DNA from: Luteibacter anthropi
GTDB taxonomy: Bacteria; Pseudomonadota; Gammaproteobacteria; Xanthomonadales; Rhodanobacteraceae
Assembly: GCF_011759365.1 (NCBI RefSeq)
Contig: NZ_JAARLZ010000006.1
Coordinates: forward strand, 124,001-188,000
Length of the DNA: 64,000 nucleotides
Reading direction: 5' to 3'
The notes beneath the pieces were generated by a model, which was given only the letters and a program-made list of their open reading frames with translations, searched no databases and had not been told where the DNA came from. Below, piece after piece: positions 35,428-43,571 of the stretch (the stretch's first letter is position 1; every line of letters begins with the position of its first letter). A program made the position numbers and the translations under genes.

Positions 35428-37269
35428 TCAGGCTGCCTTCTTCAGCTCGTTGGCTGCGCTTTCGATCACACCCCACATGCCGCGATAGATCGCGATGAGG
35501 TCGCTCTCGGCGTAGAGCTTCGCGGCTCGCTCGGTGCCGATGGACTGGAAGCCCAACTGCGCGAGGCCGTCGGCAGTGATCGACAGGGGAGCGATGCGGG
35601 CGTTGATGTCGCCGAGCTTCACGGTGCGGCGCGGGCCGGGCGCGGGCGCCACATCGAAGGGCAGCGAGTCCATGGCCTTCAGGTCGGCGTCGACGGAGTT
35701 CACCGGGGCGGGTGACGCCACCGCCTCGGCCTGCACGGGCGCTGGAGCGACGACAGGACCGCTCTGCGGTCGCTCCGCGGCGACGCGATCCTGTTCCGCC
35801 GCGGCCTCGGCGTCCACGCGCGCCCGCTCGTCGGCCTGGCGCTGCCGCTCGGCTGCCGCCTGCTCGCGTTCCAGCTTCGCGCGCTCTTCCTGGCGGATGC
35901 GATCGCGCTCGGCTTCCTGACGGGCTTCCTCGAGGCGCTGGTGCTCGGCGATGCGGGCGGCGACCAGGTTGCGCAGGTCTTCCGCCGTCTTCGTGGAGCA
36001 GAGCTGCACGCGGTCGGCGAACAGGTGCGCGTGGTCCGGGTGCTCACCCAGCACGGCGACGTTGGCCCGGACGCGATCGGCCTGCTGGCTCGCTTCGATC
36101 TTCACCGTGGCCGCGCGGCCCTCGGCTGCTTCGCGGATGCTGGTCAGCGTCTTCTTGCCCTTGATGGCCTCACCGATCAGGGAGGGCAGGCTGGGCGGAG
36201 CCTGGATGGCATGCGCGCCCATGGAGGCATTGATCGCCTCGTAGTGGCTGCGCACGCCGTTGACGGCCTCGGTCACGATCTCGCTGCGACGGCGCTCCTT
36301 CTCGCCCTTCACCAGCTTGTCCAACTCGAGTCGGACGCGGCGCGTCTCCGCCGAGACCTCATCCATCGTGCGGAATACGGCGGCAATGTCAGCCGTCTGG
36401 CTGAGCACCTGCTCCTTCGTGAGGGCGAGCTTCTCCTCGACGCCCTCGCACCACTTCACCGTCTCGGCGGCGTTGGCGAAGTCCTCGTCGGTTTGCAGGT
36501 CGCGATTGATGGCGCCCAGTACCGAGAACGCGTTTTCCTTGAACTCGGTGAGGTTGCTGGCGGTGACCATGCCGGTCACTTCGACGCGCAGCACCGGGAG
36601 CTGGTCGGGCGCGCGGCCCGACACGACCGTCGCTGCCTGGGCCTGCTCGGGCTGGTAGGCGGCCACATCTGCCTCGAACTGGGCCCAGCCAGCTTCGATG
36701 CGCGAGCGCAGCGCGGCGTCGGCTTCGTACCAGCAGTGGCGCTCCTCGACCAGTTCGTCGCCGGCCCACTTCGAGGTCATGAACAGCACGCGCTCGGCGC
36801 CGGAGACCATGCACTGGTGCTCCATCTGGACGCGGTAGTGCTCGGGCAGGTTTCGGCCGCCAGCCGGTCCGTCGCGGTACTCCGGGGCGATCGTATCGAT
36901 GGTCGCAAACGCGCCGCGCAGCGAGTCGTTCAGGGACTTGTGCTCGAAGGCGACGTCGCCGAGCATGGTCAGGCCGTCGAAGCTGGCAGAGAATTTGCCG
37001 TCCTCGCCGACGCAGGGGAAAAGCTCCTCGCCGACGATGGCCTCAGCCAGCGGGCGAGCCAGCGCCTCGTACCGGTGACCGTCGTCGAACCGTCGCTGGG
37101 TCGCTTCGTCGATCTCGGCGGACAAGCCGGTGGCTGTCTCGCGGATCAATTGGGCGCGAGTCTTGTAGGGCGACACGCCGAGCATGGCGGGCGCGTCGCT
37201 GGCGTTGAAGTGCGTGGCGCGGTGAGCATGCCATTCCGGCGTGCCCTGGGTCATGTTGAGAATCTTCAC
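35428..37269 (-). CDS. YqaJ/lambda-exonuclease-type viral recombinase
   Basis: 613 residues. The N-terminal YqaJ nuclease domain (1-210) includes HFNASDAPAMLGVSPYKTR, SFDGLTMLGDVAFEHKSL and HYRVQMEHQCMVSGA. It degrades 5' strands to leave 3' overhangs for the RecT partner. A long second half (about 230-540) is a charged coiled coil, much longer than lambda Exo (226 residues). The C-terminus ends in a small domain (LGDINARIAPLSI, LAQLGFQSIG). It overlaps recT by 4 bp. Confidence 0.85.
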   Translation of the reverse strand: MKILNMTQGTPEWHAHRATHFNASDAPAMLGVSPYKTRAQLIRETATGLSAEIDEATQRRFDDGHRYEALARPLAEAIVGEELFPCVGEDGKFSASFDGLTMLGDVAFEHKSLNDSLRGAFATIDTIAPEYRDGPAGGRNLPEHYRVQMEHQCMVSGAERVLFMTSKWAGDELVEERHCWYEADAALRSRIEAGWAQFEADVAAYQPEQAQAATVVSGRAPDQLPVLRVEVTGMVTASNLTEFKENAFSVLGAINRDLQTDEDFANAAETVKWCEGVEEKLALTKEQVLSQTADIAAVFRTMDEVSAETRRVRLELDKLVKGEKERRRSEIVTEAVNGVRSHYEAINASMGAHAIQAPPSLPSLIGEAIKGKKTLTSIREAAEGRAATVKIEASQQADRVRANVAVLGEHPDHAHLFADRVQLCSTKTAEDLRNLVAARIAEHQRLEEARQEAERDRIRQEERAKLEREQAAAERQRQADERARVDAEAAAEQDRVAAERPQSGPVVAPAPVQAEAVASPAPVNSVDADLKAMDSLPFDVAPAPGPRRTVKLGDINARIAPLSITADGLAQLGFQSIGTERAAKLYAESDLIAIYRGMWGVIESAANELKKAA

Positions 37270-38033
37270 TGCTCGGTCTCCTCGGCGGTGACGGGCTTAT
37301 GGCCATCGCGGATACGCTTCTTCTGTTCGTCGGACAGGCGCCCCTTCGTTTCGGCCATTGCGATGATGTCTTCCACGCTACGGCGACCAGCCTCGATCGC
37401 CTTCAGCCACGCAGACAGGTTTCTTTCGAAGTCCTCCGCGCCGTATTCGACCGGCGTGACGGAGACCACCGTCGCCCGCGTGGGCTCGATCTCATCGAGT
37501 TCGTCTGGGGTGTAGACGCCGAGCAGCGCTTCCGGTGCATGGCGGCGCGCCCACTGCCGAGCGCCGCGGTAGGCGAGCATGTCGTCAGGGTTCGCGGTCC
37601 AGTTCTTATTGTCGGTGGCCCACTGCTCGACGGTTCCCTCGACGCTGACCGCATCATCCTCACCGCGCGGGACCGCAGACACGACTACTTTGCGAGCCCG
37701 GCCGGTGCCGCTGTACGCGTACTTGATCCGGCCCTCGACCGATCCCGTGGCGTACAGGGCGGCGGCCACCAGTTTTCCTTCGTAACAGAGCTTTCCGCGA
37801 ACGACGGAGGTGCATTGGGCAACGGACACGGGGTCCATGCCCCACCGCTGCGCCTGCATTACGACGAGGAGGCAGTCACCGGGCTTGCCTCGAAGATGGT
37901 CCGGAAGCAAGTTGGCCTGCGACATGATCTCGGCCAGGTGCATGGCCTCGCCCATCGATGTCGGCACCAGTGCGTTCATGCGCGCACTGGTGGTCATTCC
38001 ATTCGTCGGGGCGTGCACGGCGATAGAGTTCAT
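37266..38033 (-). CDS. recT: RecT-family single-strand annealing protein
   Basis: 255 residues with the RecT layout: HLRGKPGDCLLVVMQAQRWGMDPVSVAQCT, LCYEGKLVAAAL, and NWTANPDDMLAYRGARQWARRHAPEALLGVYTPDEL. It anneals complementary single strands made by the adjacent YqaJ nuclease, forming the phage recombination pair. The start is ATG; the KTSC gene is upstream. Confidence 0.92.
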   Translation of the reverse strand: MNSIAVHAPTNGMTTSARMNALVPTSMGEAMHLAEIMSQANLLPDHLRGKPGDCLLVVMQAQRWGMDPVSVAQCTSVVRGKLCYEGKLVAAALYATGSVEGRIKYAYSGTGRARKVVVSAVPRGEDDAVSVEGTVEQWATDNKNWTANPDDMLAYRGARQWARRHAPEALLGVYTPDELDEIEPTRATVVSVTPVEYGAEDFERNLSAWLKAIEAGRRSVEDIIAMAETKGRLSDEQKKRIRDGHKPVTAEETEQ

Positions 38034-38076
38034 CGGATTCCTTGCCGGTGTCCGCCGGCGCGGTGGGGTAGGTGGG

Positions 38077-38703
38077 TTAGGCGTCGGCGCCGTCGCGCTG
38101 GAGGCAGCGCAAGACGAAATCAGATGGCACGTCGATCAGGAGGGCGGGTTCGTTGGCGTAGCGAGCGTCGGCGGCGGGGGCGAAGCGCGCGGGCCACCGC
38201 GGCAGCGGTCGGTCGCTGTAATCCGGGTCGTAGTTCGACACGCCGATCAGCCACGAGCCGGAGCCTCCCGGGCAATGTTGGCCTGTCACGACCAGGCCTG
38301 CGTCCGGCTGACTCGGCGAGGTGATGAGGTACTCAATCGCGAAGCTGCTCGCGCAGTTGTCGTAGTCGTCATTCGTGACGCCATACTCACCGAACGTATC
38401 GTCGCTATGGCCTTCGAATCGAAGGGTCTTCGTGCCGATAGCGGGCGCGGCCGATTCGTCGATCTTGCGGAAAGGGTACTTCTCGGCTGCCGGCTTAATG
38501 AATTCGCCGAAGTGCGAACCGACCGACTCGGCGGAACAGAACTGGATGTAGTCGGTATCCGTGAAGTTGTCGTAGTGGTACAGGCTGCTCGGCTCACCCT
38601 TCGCGTTCTTGAAGCGGATGGCGAGAGTGCTGGTTCCCGAGTCGTGACCAATGCTGTGGATCTGCGATGACTCGACCGGGACCATTTCGATGTTCGTGAA
38701 CAT
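38077..38703 (-). CDS. KTSC-domain phage protein
   Basis: 208 residues. The N-terminal 70 residues carry the KTSC pattern: VESSQIHSIGHDSGTSTLAI...SLYHYDNFTDTDYIQFCSAESVGSHFGEFI. The remainder is unrecognised. CAGGAG precedes ATG 38703. KTSC proteins occur next to recombination genes in phages; function unproven. Confidence 0.7.
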   Translation of the reverse strand: MFTNIEMVPVESSQIHSIGHDSGTSTLAIRFKNAKGEPSSLYHYDNFTDTDYIQFCSAESVGSHFGEFIKPAAEKYPFRKIDESAAPAIGTKTLRFEGHSDDTFGEYGVTNDDYDNCASSFAIEYLITSPSQPDAGLVVTGQHCPGGSGSWLIGVSNYDPDYSDRPLPRWPARFAPAADARYANEPALLIDVPSDFVLRCLQRDGADA

Positions 38704-38758
38704 GACTTCTCCTGCGCCGCCCAAGGGCAGCCTGTGATTTGGTGAGCGATGTAGGTGC

Positions 38759-38908
38759 TTAGCGCGGTTGCGTGATGACGAGGATCAGCAGAAACGCGAG
38801 GGGAATCCCGATGCCGGCGATCAGCGAGCGCCATTCAGCGCGAGTCATCGGTCGGCGCTTCAAAGCGGCGCGGCCAACCTCTTCTAGGTAGCGGTCGAAG
38901 GCGTTCAT
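38759..38908 (-). CDS. 49-residue membrane-anchored small protein
   Basis: A basic N-terminal half (RAALKRRPMTRAEW) leads to a C-terminal transmembrane helix (IGIPLAFLLILVIT). Start overlaps the stop of the next gene (ATGA). Tail-anchored topology is expected. Confidence 0.5.
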   Translation of the reverse strand: MNAFDRYLEEVGRAALKRRPMTRAEWRSLIAGIGIPLAFLLILVITQPR

Positions 38909-39105
38909 TCGGGATCACCAGTGCGCTCGGCACGCTCGATGATTTCTCGTAGCTGCCTTATCGACACCTTGTACGTGCGGTCTGGCTTGCCGTAAGGCGT
39001 GAGGTCGGGTCCGGCGATTCGCCTGCTGCCGAGAGTGATTGCGGTCCCTGCGCGCCGCTCGTACACGCACAGATGGACATGGTCGATAGTCGGCGCCTCG
39101 CTCAC
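38905..39105 (-). CDS. Hypothetical early phage protein
   Basis: 66 residues, basic, with a helix-turn-like C-terminus (KVSIRQLREIIERAERTGD). Coupled by overlaps to the neighbours. Possibly DNA-binding; not recognised. Confidence 0.5.
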   Translation of the reverse strand: MSEAPTIDHVHLCVYERRAGTAITLGSRRIAGPDLTPYGKPDRTYKVSIRQLREIIERAERTGDPE

Positions 39106-39497
39106 GATGCACCCCCGGCGCGGGCGAGTGCGGCGCCCGCGACCTCAGCGGCCCAGTCATCGAACGCTTGGTCATGGCCCACAGTGCCCACGGGATACTT
39201 ACCGTGTTCGGCGCTGTAGTCGCGCGCGCCGAGAATCTGCACCAGCGCGGTGGCCAGCACATCCACGTTCTTCTCGGCACCCCCGACGCGGGCGAGGACG
39301 TTGCCGAGATCGTCCCATTCGCTTCCGGGAACATCGCCGCCGCGTCGCCATACCTTGTTTGCCGCCTCGATCAGCTCGGCAACGGCGCTGACGATTTCAA
39401 GCAGTTCGTTGGCAGCAGCAGTGTTGCCTTCGGCATGACGATCCGCCGCTGCGAGCTTAAGCCCGGCAAGCACATCCACCTTTGTCTCGGTACTCAT
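39102..39497 (-). CDS. Hypothetical early phage protein
   Basis: 131 residues, acidic and helical. No signature. Start ATG 39497 overlaps the stop of the 56-residue gene. Confidence 0.5.
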   Translation of the reverse strand: MSTETKVDVLAGLKLAAADRHAEGNTAAANELLEIVSAVAELIEAANKVWRRGGDVPGSEWDDLGNVLARVGGAEKNVDVLATALVQILGARDYSAEHGKYPVGTVGHDQAFDDWAAEVAGAALARAGGAS

Positions 39498-39664
39498 GCC
39501 GCAATCCCTCCGCTCGGGCCGTCGTAGACACGGCGAGCCTTCCAGCTCATGCCAGGTGGAATCGTTTCGAGTGGGCCGTGGTGCGGGCGCTCGGTCCAGA
39601 TGCCGTTCTCCATTCCCACGATGATGTAGGTGTAGCGCCTGGGAAACTTGATGACGTTGCTCAC
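39494..39664 (-). CDS. 56-residue early phage protein
   Basis: GTG start overlapping the stop of the 39661 gene; short basic protein (SNVIKFPRRYTYIIVGMENG). Stop overlaps the start of the following gene. Coding is supported by the unbroken chain of 4-bp overlaps in this operon. Confidence 0.5.
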   Translation of the reverse strand: MSNVIKFPRRYTYIIVGMENGIWTERPHHGPLETIPPGMSWKARRVYDGPSGGIAA

Positions 39665-39978
39665 GCGGCATCCTCCATATGGGTCTGGTGCTGGTAGTTG
39701 AGGTAGGTCTCGACCCGACTGCTGTGCTGGCCGGCTTGGTTCGAGTTGGCGTACTTGACGAAGGCTGCGCGGAACAAGTCGCGCTGCTCGTCGTAGGCAT
39801 CCTTCAAGCGGTCGTCGCTCGGCTCGCGGTTGTTCAGCGGCACGTCGCGGGACATAAGCAGGCGGACGGTCTCGGTCGGGTCGACTTCGCCGTCGAAAAG
39901 GAAGTCTTCGACGTACCGCGCCTTACCCATCATTTCTTCGATGGCGTCGTCGCGTTGATCTTCGGTCCAAGCGCTCAT
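39661..39978 (-). CDS. Hypothetical early phage protein
   Basis: 105 residues, highly acidic N-terminus (EDQRDDAIEEMMGKARYVEDFLFDG), helical. Overlaps the neighbours by 4 bp on both sides. Confidence 0.5.
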   Translation of the reverse strand: MSAWTEDQRDDAIEEMMGKARYVEDFLFDGEVDPTETVRLLMSRDVPLNNREPSDDRLKDAYDEQRDLFRAAFVKYANSNQAGQHSSRVETYLNYQHQTHMEDAA

Positions 39979-40256
39979 GCTGCGCCGCCCGTAGCTTCGC
40001 GCTCGGCTTGTTCCGCCAAGGCACGGTAGTGGGCGGTCGAGCGTTCAGGATCGTTGTCGCGGATCGCGACGTTCATCAGCGTGCCGGCGGCACGGCTGAG
40101 CGCTGCATGGGCAATGCGCAGATCGCCCAGCACCGCCTCGGGAAAACCCAGGGCCTCGGCGCCTATGGTCATCTTGTAGACCTTTCCAGCGGACTCGCCG
40201 ACCTCAAGGCTGGCGGCCATGTGCTTGTCGGTCATCGGGACAGCAGTGAGGGACAT
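39975..40256 (-). CDS. First gene of the leftward early operon, hypothetical
   Basis: 93 residues, helical. GGAG stands 7 bases before ATG 40256, and the start is about 30 bp downstream of the expected pL transcription start. In lambda this position is held by anti-termination or recombination-control genes; nothing here identifies it as N-like. Confidence 0.5.
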   Translation of the reverse strand: MSLTAVPMTDKHMAASLEVGESAGKVYKMTIGAEALGFPEAVLGDLRIAHAALSRAAGTLMNVAIRDNDPERSTAHYRALAEQAEREATGGAA

Positions 40257-40294
40257 GAGGTGTCTCCAGGCCGGAGTGTCCGGCGTTAGAGATA

Positions 40295-40323
40295 AAGTTA
40301 CCTTTGAGGTATACCTATGTCAA
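40295..40323 (-). promoter_or_regulatory. pL-like promoter of the leftward operon
   Basis: On the minus strand the -35 box is TTGACA (40318-40323, perfect consensus) and the -10 box is TAACTT (40295-40300), 17 bp apart. A repressor operator (40299-40311) fills the spacer, so bound CI would block it. Transcription would run toward 40256 and lower coordinates. Confidence 0.8.
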
Positions 40324-40336
40324 TACCCAGAAGGTA
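40299..40336. promoter_or_regulatory. OL-like operator pair
   Basis: Sites TACC-TTTGA-GGTA (40299-40311) and TACC-CAGAA-GGTA (40324-40336), 25 bp centre to centre, one inside pL and one just upstream of its -35. The same motif occurs three times between cI and cro (45393-45455). This is direct sequence evidence for a two-site CI system. Confidence 0.85.
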
Positions 40337-40744
40337 AATTTATTTTTCCCGTGCGGTCGCTGCCCCTGAGACGCCCACGAGCCACGCTTCCCGCCTCACC
40401 AGGAGGCACCACGCAAACCATCTACCCGCTCAGGGCTCGACAGCCGGGAAGCACGGTTCACTGACGCCCATGCAGCCACTGACCTTCCAGACGGGAAGCC
40501 GGGCGGCGCGGGGCAGGGCGAGGATTGCGCTGGCCTGGAGCCAGGCGGACGATGTCGAGGCGGGCAGTACGGCGACCCGGTCGTGCTGGTGCGGGCGGGT
40601 GGGTGCCGGAAGAGGCGTTGCTAATACCGGCAGGGCGGCGTTTAGTCGATGACAGTTGCCTACGCTTTTTCGGCTTCTTTTTGGAGGCAGGCCAATGGCC
40701 GCTTTGCGACCGATATACTAGCGCAACAGCTATCAGGGGGATGG
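40337..40744. other. Region between OL and the BRCT gene, no gene seen
   Basis: About 400 GC-rich bases. Short open frames occur but lack ribosome sites and family resemblance. A possible -10 (TATACT at about 40715-40720) precedes the BRCT gene's ribosome site (AGGGGG at 40735). Confidence 0.45.
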
Positions 40745-41410
40745 ATGATGTTCAAGAAGGATGATGGCGCTGCTCCGAAGGCGACCATGACGCGCAGTTG
40801 GCGCATGGACCGCTCAACAAATGAGCTCATCGGGATATGCCGCGGCATCCTCGCCGACGGTGAGGTGAATGTAACGGAGGCGAAGTTCCTACTCGGTTGG
40901 CTTGATAGGCACTCCGAGTTTGCCGATCAGTTTCCCTACTGCGTGCTCTATCCACGGGTTGCAGAGGCGCTTCAGGACGGGGTGCTCGACCTAGATGAAG
41001 AGCGGGAGCTGCTTGAGGCATTGACCGCTACCGTGGGCGGGGAGGCCGCCCATTCCAATGGTGCCAACAGCTTGAGCACCGAGCTGCCTTACGATGTGCC
41101 TCTGCCTACAATCCTTCATTCGGCGAGCATCTTCGTGGTCACAGGGACCTTCAGTTACGGAAAGCGCCGTGTAGTTCACGAGGCGATCGAGATGCGTATG
41201 GGTGTCGTACGGAGCGCGGTGAGCGCGTCTACCGACTACGTCCTTGTGGGGGAGGTCGGGTCGCGCGACTGGGCCCATTCCTCGTATGGCCGGAAAATCC
41301 AAGATGCAATGACCTTCAGGAACCAGGGGGCCATGATTTCGATTATCCCCGAAAGGCATTGGGTTTCTTCGCTAAAGCCAGTTGTGAAGGAAGGCGTGAA
41401 CGAATACTGA
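40745..41410 (+). CDS. BRCT-domain protein (phage cargo)
   Basis: 221 residues. N-terminal helical part with ELIGICRGILADGEVNVTEAKFL, a recurring partner module. The C-terminal BRCT domain (about 130-215) has SIFVVTGTFSYGKRR, SASTDYVLVGEVGSRDWAHSSYGRK and a Trp (RHWVSS) typical of the fold. BRCT domains bind phosphopeptides or DNA ends. AT-richer than flanks; located between the OL and CI regions, where lambdoid phages carry optional genes. ATG 40748 is an alternative start. Confidence 0.75.
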   Translation: MMFKKDDGAAPKATMTRSWRMDRSTNELIGICRGILADGEVNVTEAKFLLGWLDRHSEFADQFPYCVLYPRVAEALQDGVLDLDEERELLEALTATVGGEAAHSNGANSLSTELPYDVPLPTILHSASIFVVTGTFSYGKRRVVHEAIEMRMGVVRSAVSASTDYVLVGEVGSRDWAHSSYGRKIQDAMTFRNQGAMISIIPERHWVSSLKPVVKEGVNEY

Positions 41411-41824
41411 GTCTCACGAAGGCTGCATAATGGCCGTTGAGCGGATCGGTATCGGGGGAGCCACGGTTGATCGAAGGCCTTCAATGGAGGGTTGCTCGGT
41501 TGCCGCTATACCCAAGCCCTAGAACGCTTGCGCCAAGTAAGGGGAGGGGCTCAAGTCGCCAAACGGGGGGCGCCCGGAAGATCGGTGCCCGGGTGCCGGC
41601 CACACCATTTCCCATGACCTAGCGCAGGGCATGGAGCACGTCCTGCCCCCCCCTGCGGGCGGGAGGTGGTATTCTGAATCGGCAGAGGCTCATCGTGCCG
41701 GAAGGGGCACTGCAGGAGTTTCCGTGGGGCCGCGAAATGTGTCCGCACAGGCTACCGGGGGTCTTGATCTTGAACGAAATCGACTCAGGGCCGGCGATTT
41801 GCACCTGCGATGCTCAAGTGGTGG
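41411..41824. other. Non-coding region before the small RNA
   Basis: About 410 bp. Overlapping short frames on both strands lack credible ribosome sites. It ends in an extended -10 (TGGTATAAT, hexamer at 41825-41830), which starts the next transcript. Confidence 0.45.
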
Positions 41825-41836
41825 TATAATTGAACT

Positions 41837-42006
41837 CAAAGATTTCCTCGGGGGAAAGGGTCTAAGTATTGATTCTGCGCCCCAGAAGTGAGACAAAAGA
41901 GTTGAATCACCACCAGGGTAAGACCATGAAGATGAGCCGCGGAACGACCGACTGCTAAAAATACGTGATTAATTGTGAAAAGAAGGGTCCTTACGGGCCC
42001 TTTTTT
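41837..42006 (+). ncRNA. Candidate small RNA, about 170 nt
   Basis: A strong extended -10 promoter (TGG-TATAAT, hexamer 41825-41830) lies just upstream. A good rho-independent terminator (AGGGTCC/GGGCCCT arms, then six T) at 41983-42006 lies just before the DUF4760 gene. Between them there is only a 10-codon frame (41927-41959), and a small TTTCC/GGAAA hairpin near the 5' end. A stable structured RNA or a leader peptide is the simplest reading. Boundaries are predicted only. Confidence 0.4.
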
Positions 42007-42023
42007 ACGTCAGGGGAAAGGGA

Positions 42024-42953
42024 ATGTTAGCTAAACGGAAGGCCACGCTTACATATTTGTTTGAAAAATATGACGGAGGCAGTGCTGCGACGCTATTTTT
42101 GAGCGTTGCGTCGATGCTCATCATAGGCACGTCTTTTTTTAATGGAGTGCTGACCGCAAGCGCAGCAGGCTATTTTCTAGGATTCTTTTCAATAACGTTG
42201 GTTTCATCCTTCTTTCGCCCGATCGTGGCAATGGCCGCAGATGGGTACGAGTCAATGGTGCAAGTAGTATTAGCAACTTGGATGTTGCTTGTATTCGCAA
42301 TCGCTTCTTGGTGTTCTTGCTATTTCTTAGTAACAGGCGTAGTCAGCTCGGGCACTTCGGGCTTGAAGCTTCTCGATATACCTACTTTGTTGGTTGCGAT
42401 CGGTGTCGCGTCTACTGGTTGGTACGTCAGTTCGCAGCTTACTCGCCGTTCACAGAGAACAAGTCATGCAGTGTCTCTTGTTCTCGGGTCAAGGACAAAT
42501 GGAGAGTTTCAGAAACATAACGACCGCGTCCGGAGATATCTACCCGATAAGAACTTCTTAGATGCCGTCGACGAGAAATTCTTTGGGCCATTGGCACTGC
42601 GTAAAGCATATGAAACTTATCTTGCCACGAAGTCTGCTGAGGCGCTTTTCGATCTAAAGCAAGCGAAGGCGATTGAATCAATTAAGTACATGCTCAACTA
42701 CTATGAGTTCATGGCGGTCGGGGTTCGGTTGGGCGATATAGAGGATAGAATCCTATACGACACAATTGGAGGCAGCGTATGCGCTCTCCACGATCGCACG
42801 GAAAAGATTCGGAAATGGATGGTTGCGCCCGATGGAGGCAAGCAGATACTTGCTTTTGAGTATCTTGACGAATTGGTCCACAGGTGGAAAAACATGACCG
42901 CAGATGATGAGGTCGAGCGTCGTAAGGCGACCGATGGCACCTGGCGGCGATGA
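42024..42953 (+). CDS. DUF4760 membrane protein (phage cargo)
   Basis: 309 residues. Three hydrophobic segments (about 20-45, 47-65, 85-105, plus a fourth near 118-135) lead to a cytoplasmic helical domain with DUF4760-type features (YMLNYYEFMAVGVRLGDIEDRILYD). AGGGGA precedes the ATG. Markedly AT-richer than the phage structural genes. Flanked by terminators at 41983 and 42956, so it is an independent transcription unit. Exclusion or anti-phage function is possible. Confidence 0.7.
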   Translation: MLAKRKATLTYLFEKYDGGSAATLFLSVASMLIIGTSFFNGVLTASAAGYFLGFFSITLVSSFFRPIVAMAADGYESMVQVVLATWMLLVFAIASWCSCYFLVTGVVSSGTSGLKLLDIPTLLVAIGVASTGWYVSSQLTRRSQRTSHAVSLVLGSRTNGEFQKHNDRVRRYLPDKNFLDAVDEKFFGPLALRKAYETYLATKSAEALFDLKQAKAIESIKYMLNYYEFMAVGVRLGDIEDRILYDTIGGSVCALHDRTEKIRKWMVAPDGGKQILAFEYLDELVHRWKNMTADDEVERRKATDGTWRR

Positions 42954-42955
42954 AG

Positions 42956-42983
42956 AAAAACCCCGCCTCAGCGGGGGTTTTTT
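42956..42983. terminator. Strong terminator between convergent genes
   Basis: AAAAACCCCGC, loop CTCA, then GCGGGGG and a T-run. It lies 3 bp after the DUF4760 stop; the A-run on the other flank would let it serve the minus-strand genes from 43291 as well. Confidence 0.85.
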
Positions 42984-43039
42984 GTGATTATCACGACGGA
43001 TTCATTGAGGAATTCGGTCCTCCGCGGCGGTCGCGCTAT

Positions 43040-43291
43040 TCAATCGAGTGCCACGGCAATCGCGAGTGAGACGCCAGTTACGACGGCCAGCCACGACGCC
43101 CAAGAATTCTCCATGAGCGCTATGGCCTGGAGCTTTGCAATGACTTCGTGTGACCTGGCGTCTTTGTCGACAATCCCTGCCACTTGCACGGCTATCTTTG
43201 CTGAAGCATTCCACAGGACGCCGGAGAAGAGCGAGGATATAGCGCCGATGACGGCCAGAAGTTGCTTGGCAGTGGATTTGAGGAATGTCAT
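43040..43291 (-). CDS. Small membrane protein
   Basis: 83 residues, two hydrophobic helices (about 9-26 and 65-82) around a charged middle (DKDARSHEVIAKLQ). Distal in the leftward set after cI. No strong ribosome site. Confidence 0.45.
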   Translation of the reverse strand: MTFLKSTAKQLLAVIGAISSLFSGVLWNASAKIAVQVAGIVDKDARSHEVIAKLQAIALMENSWASWLAVVTGVSLAIAVALD

Positions 43292-43348
43292 GTTCGAACT
43301 TCTCTAGTGGTTGATCCCATAGAAGGTTCGGATCATCCGGGAAATCCT

Positions 43349-43549
43349 TTAGCCCACCCGCTCCGTCAAGCTCTCCCTATAGTCCCCCGCATACCCAAAG
43401 TCCGGCGCCGGCACGGGCTCACTGAACCAGAAGTTGGTGAACGGGGCGACGTCCGGGGCGAGGAACCAGTGGACGTGACCATCTGAATCCATCGCCCACC
43501 ACCTGGCGAGCTTCGGGGCCTGCGACCAGTCTACGGCGGGGTGGGGCAT
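43349..43549 (-). CDS. Small hypothetical protein
   Basis: 66 residues, aromatic-rich (WARWWAMDS-like region, FTNFWFSEP). GAGGA precedes ATG 43549. Lies 22 bp after the secreted protein gene, so probably co-transcribed with cI. Confidence 0.5.
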   Translation of the reverse strand: MPHPAVDWSQAPKLARWWAMDSDGHVHWFLAPDVAPFTNFWFSEPVPAPDFGYAGDYRESLTERVG

Positions 43550-43571
43550 GTTGGTGTCCTCTGACGATGCC

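Noticed and set aside
35941-37515. Plus-strand frame of 524 codons opposite the exonuclease gene
   Set aside because: It is the mirror of the YqaJ coding region, which has clear motifs.
40257-40650. Lambda-like N gene or nut site between OL and the BRCT gene
   Set aside because: No basic antiterminator peptide frame and no boxA/boxB-like pair could be made out.
41411-41900. Short frames on both strands before the small RNA
   Set aside because: No ribosome sites, no family resemblance and heavy overlap with each other; treated as non-coding.
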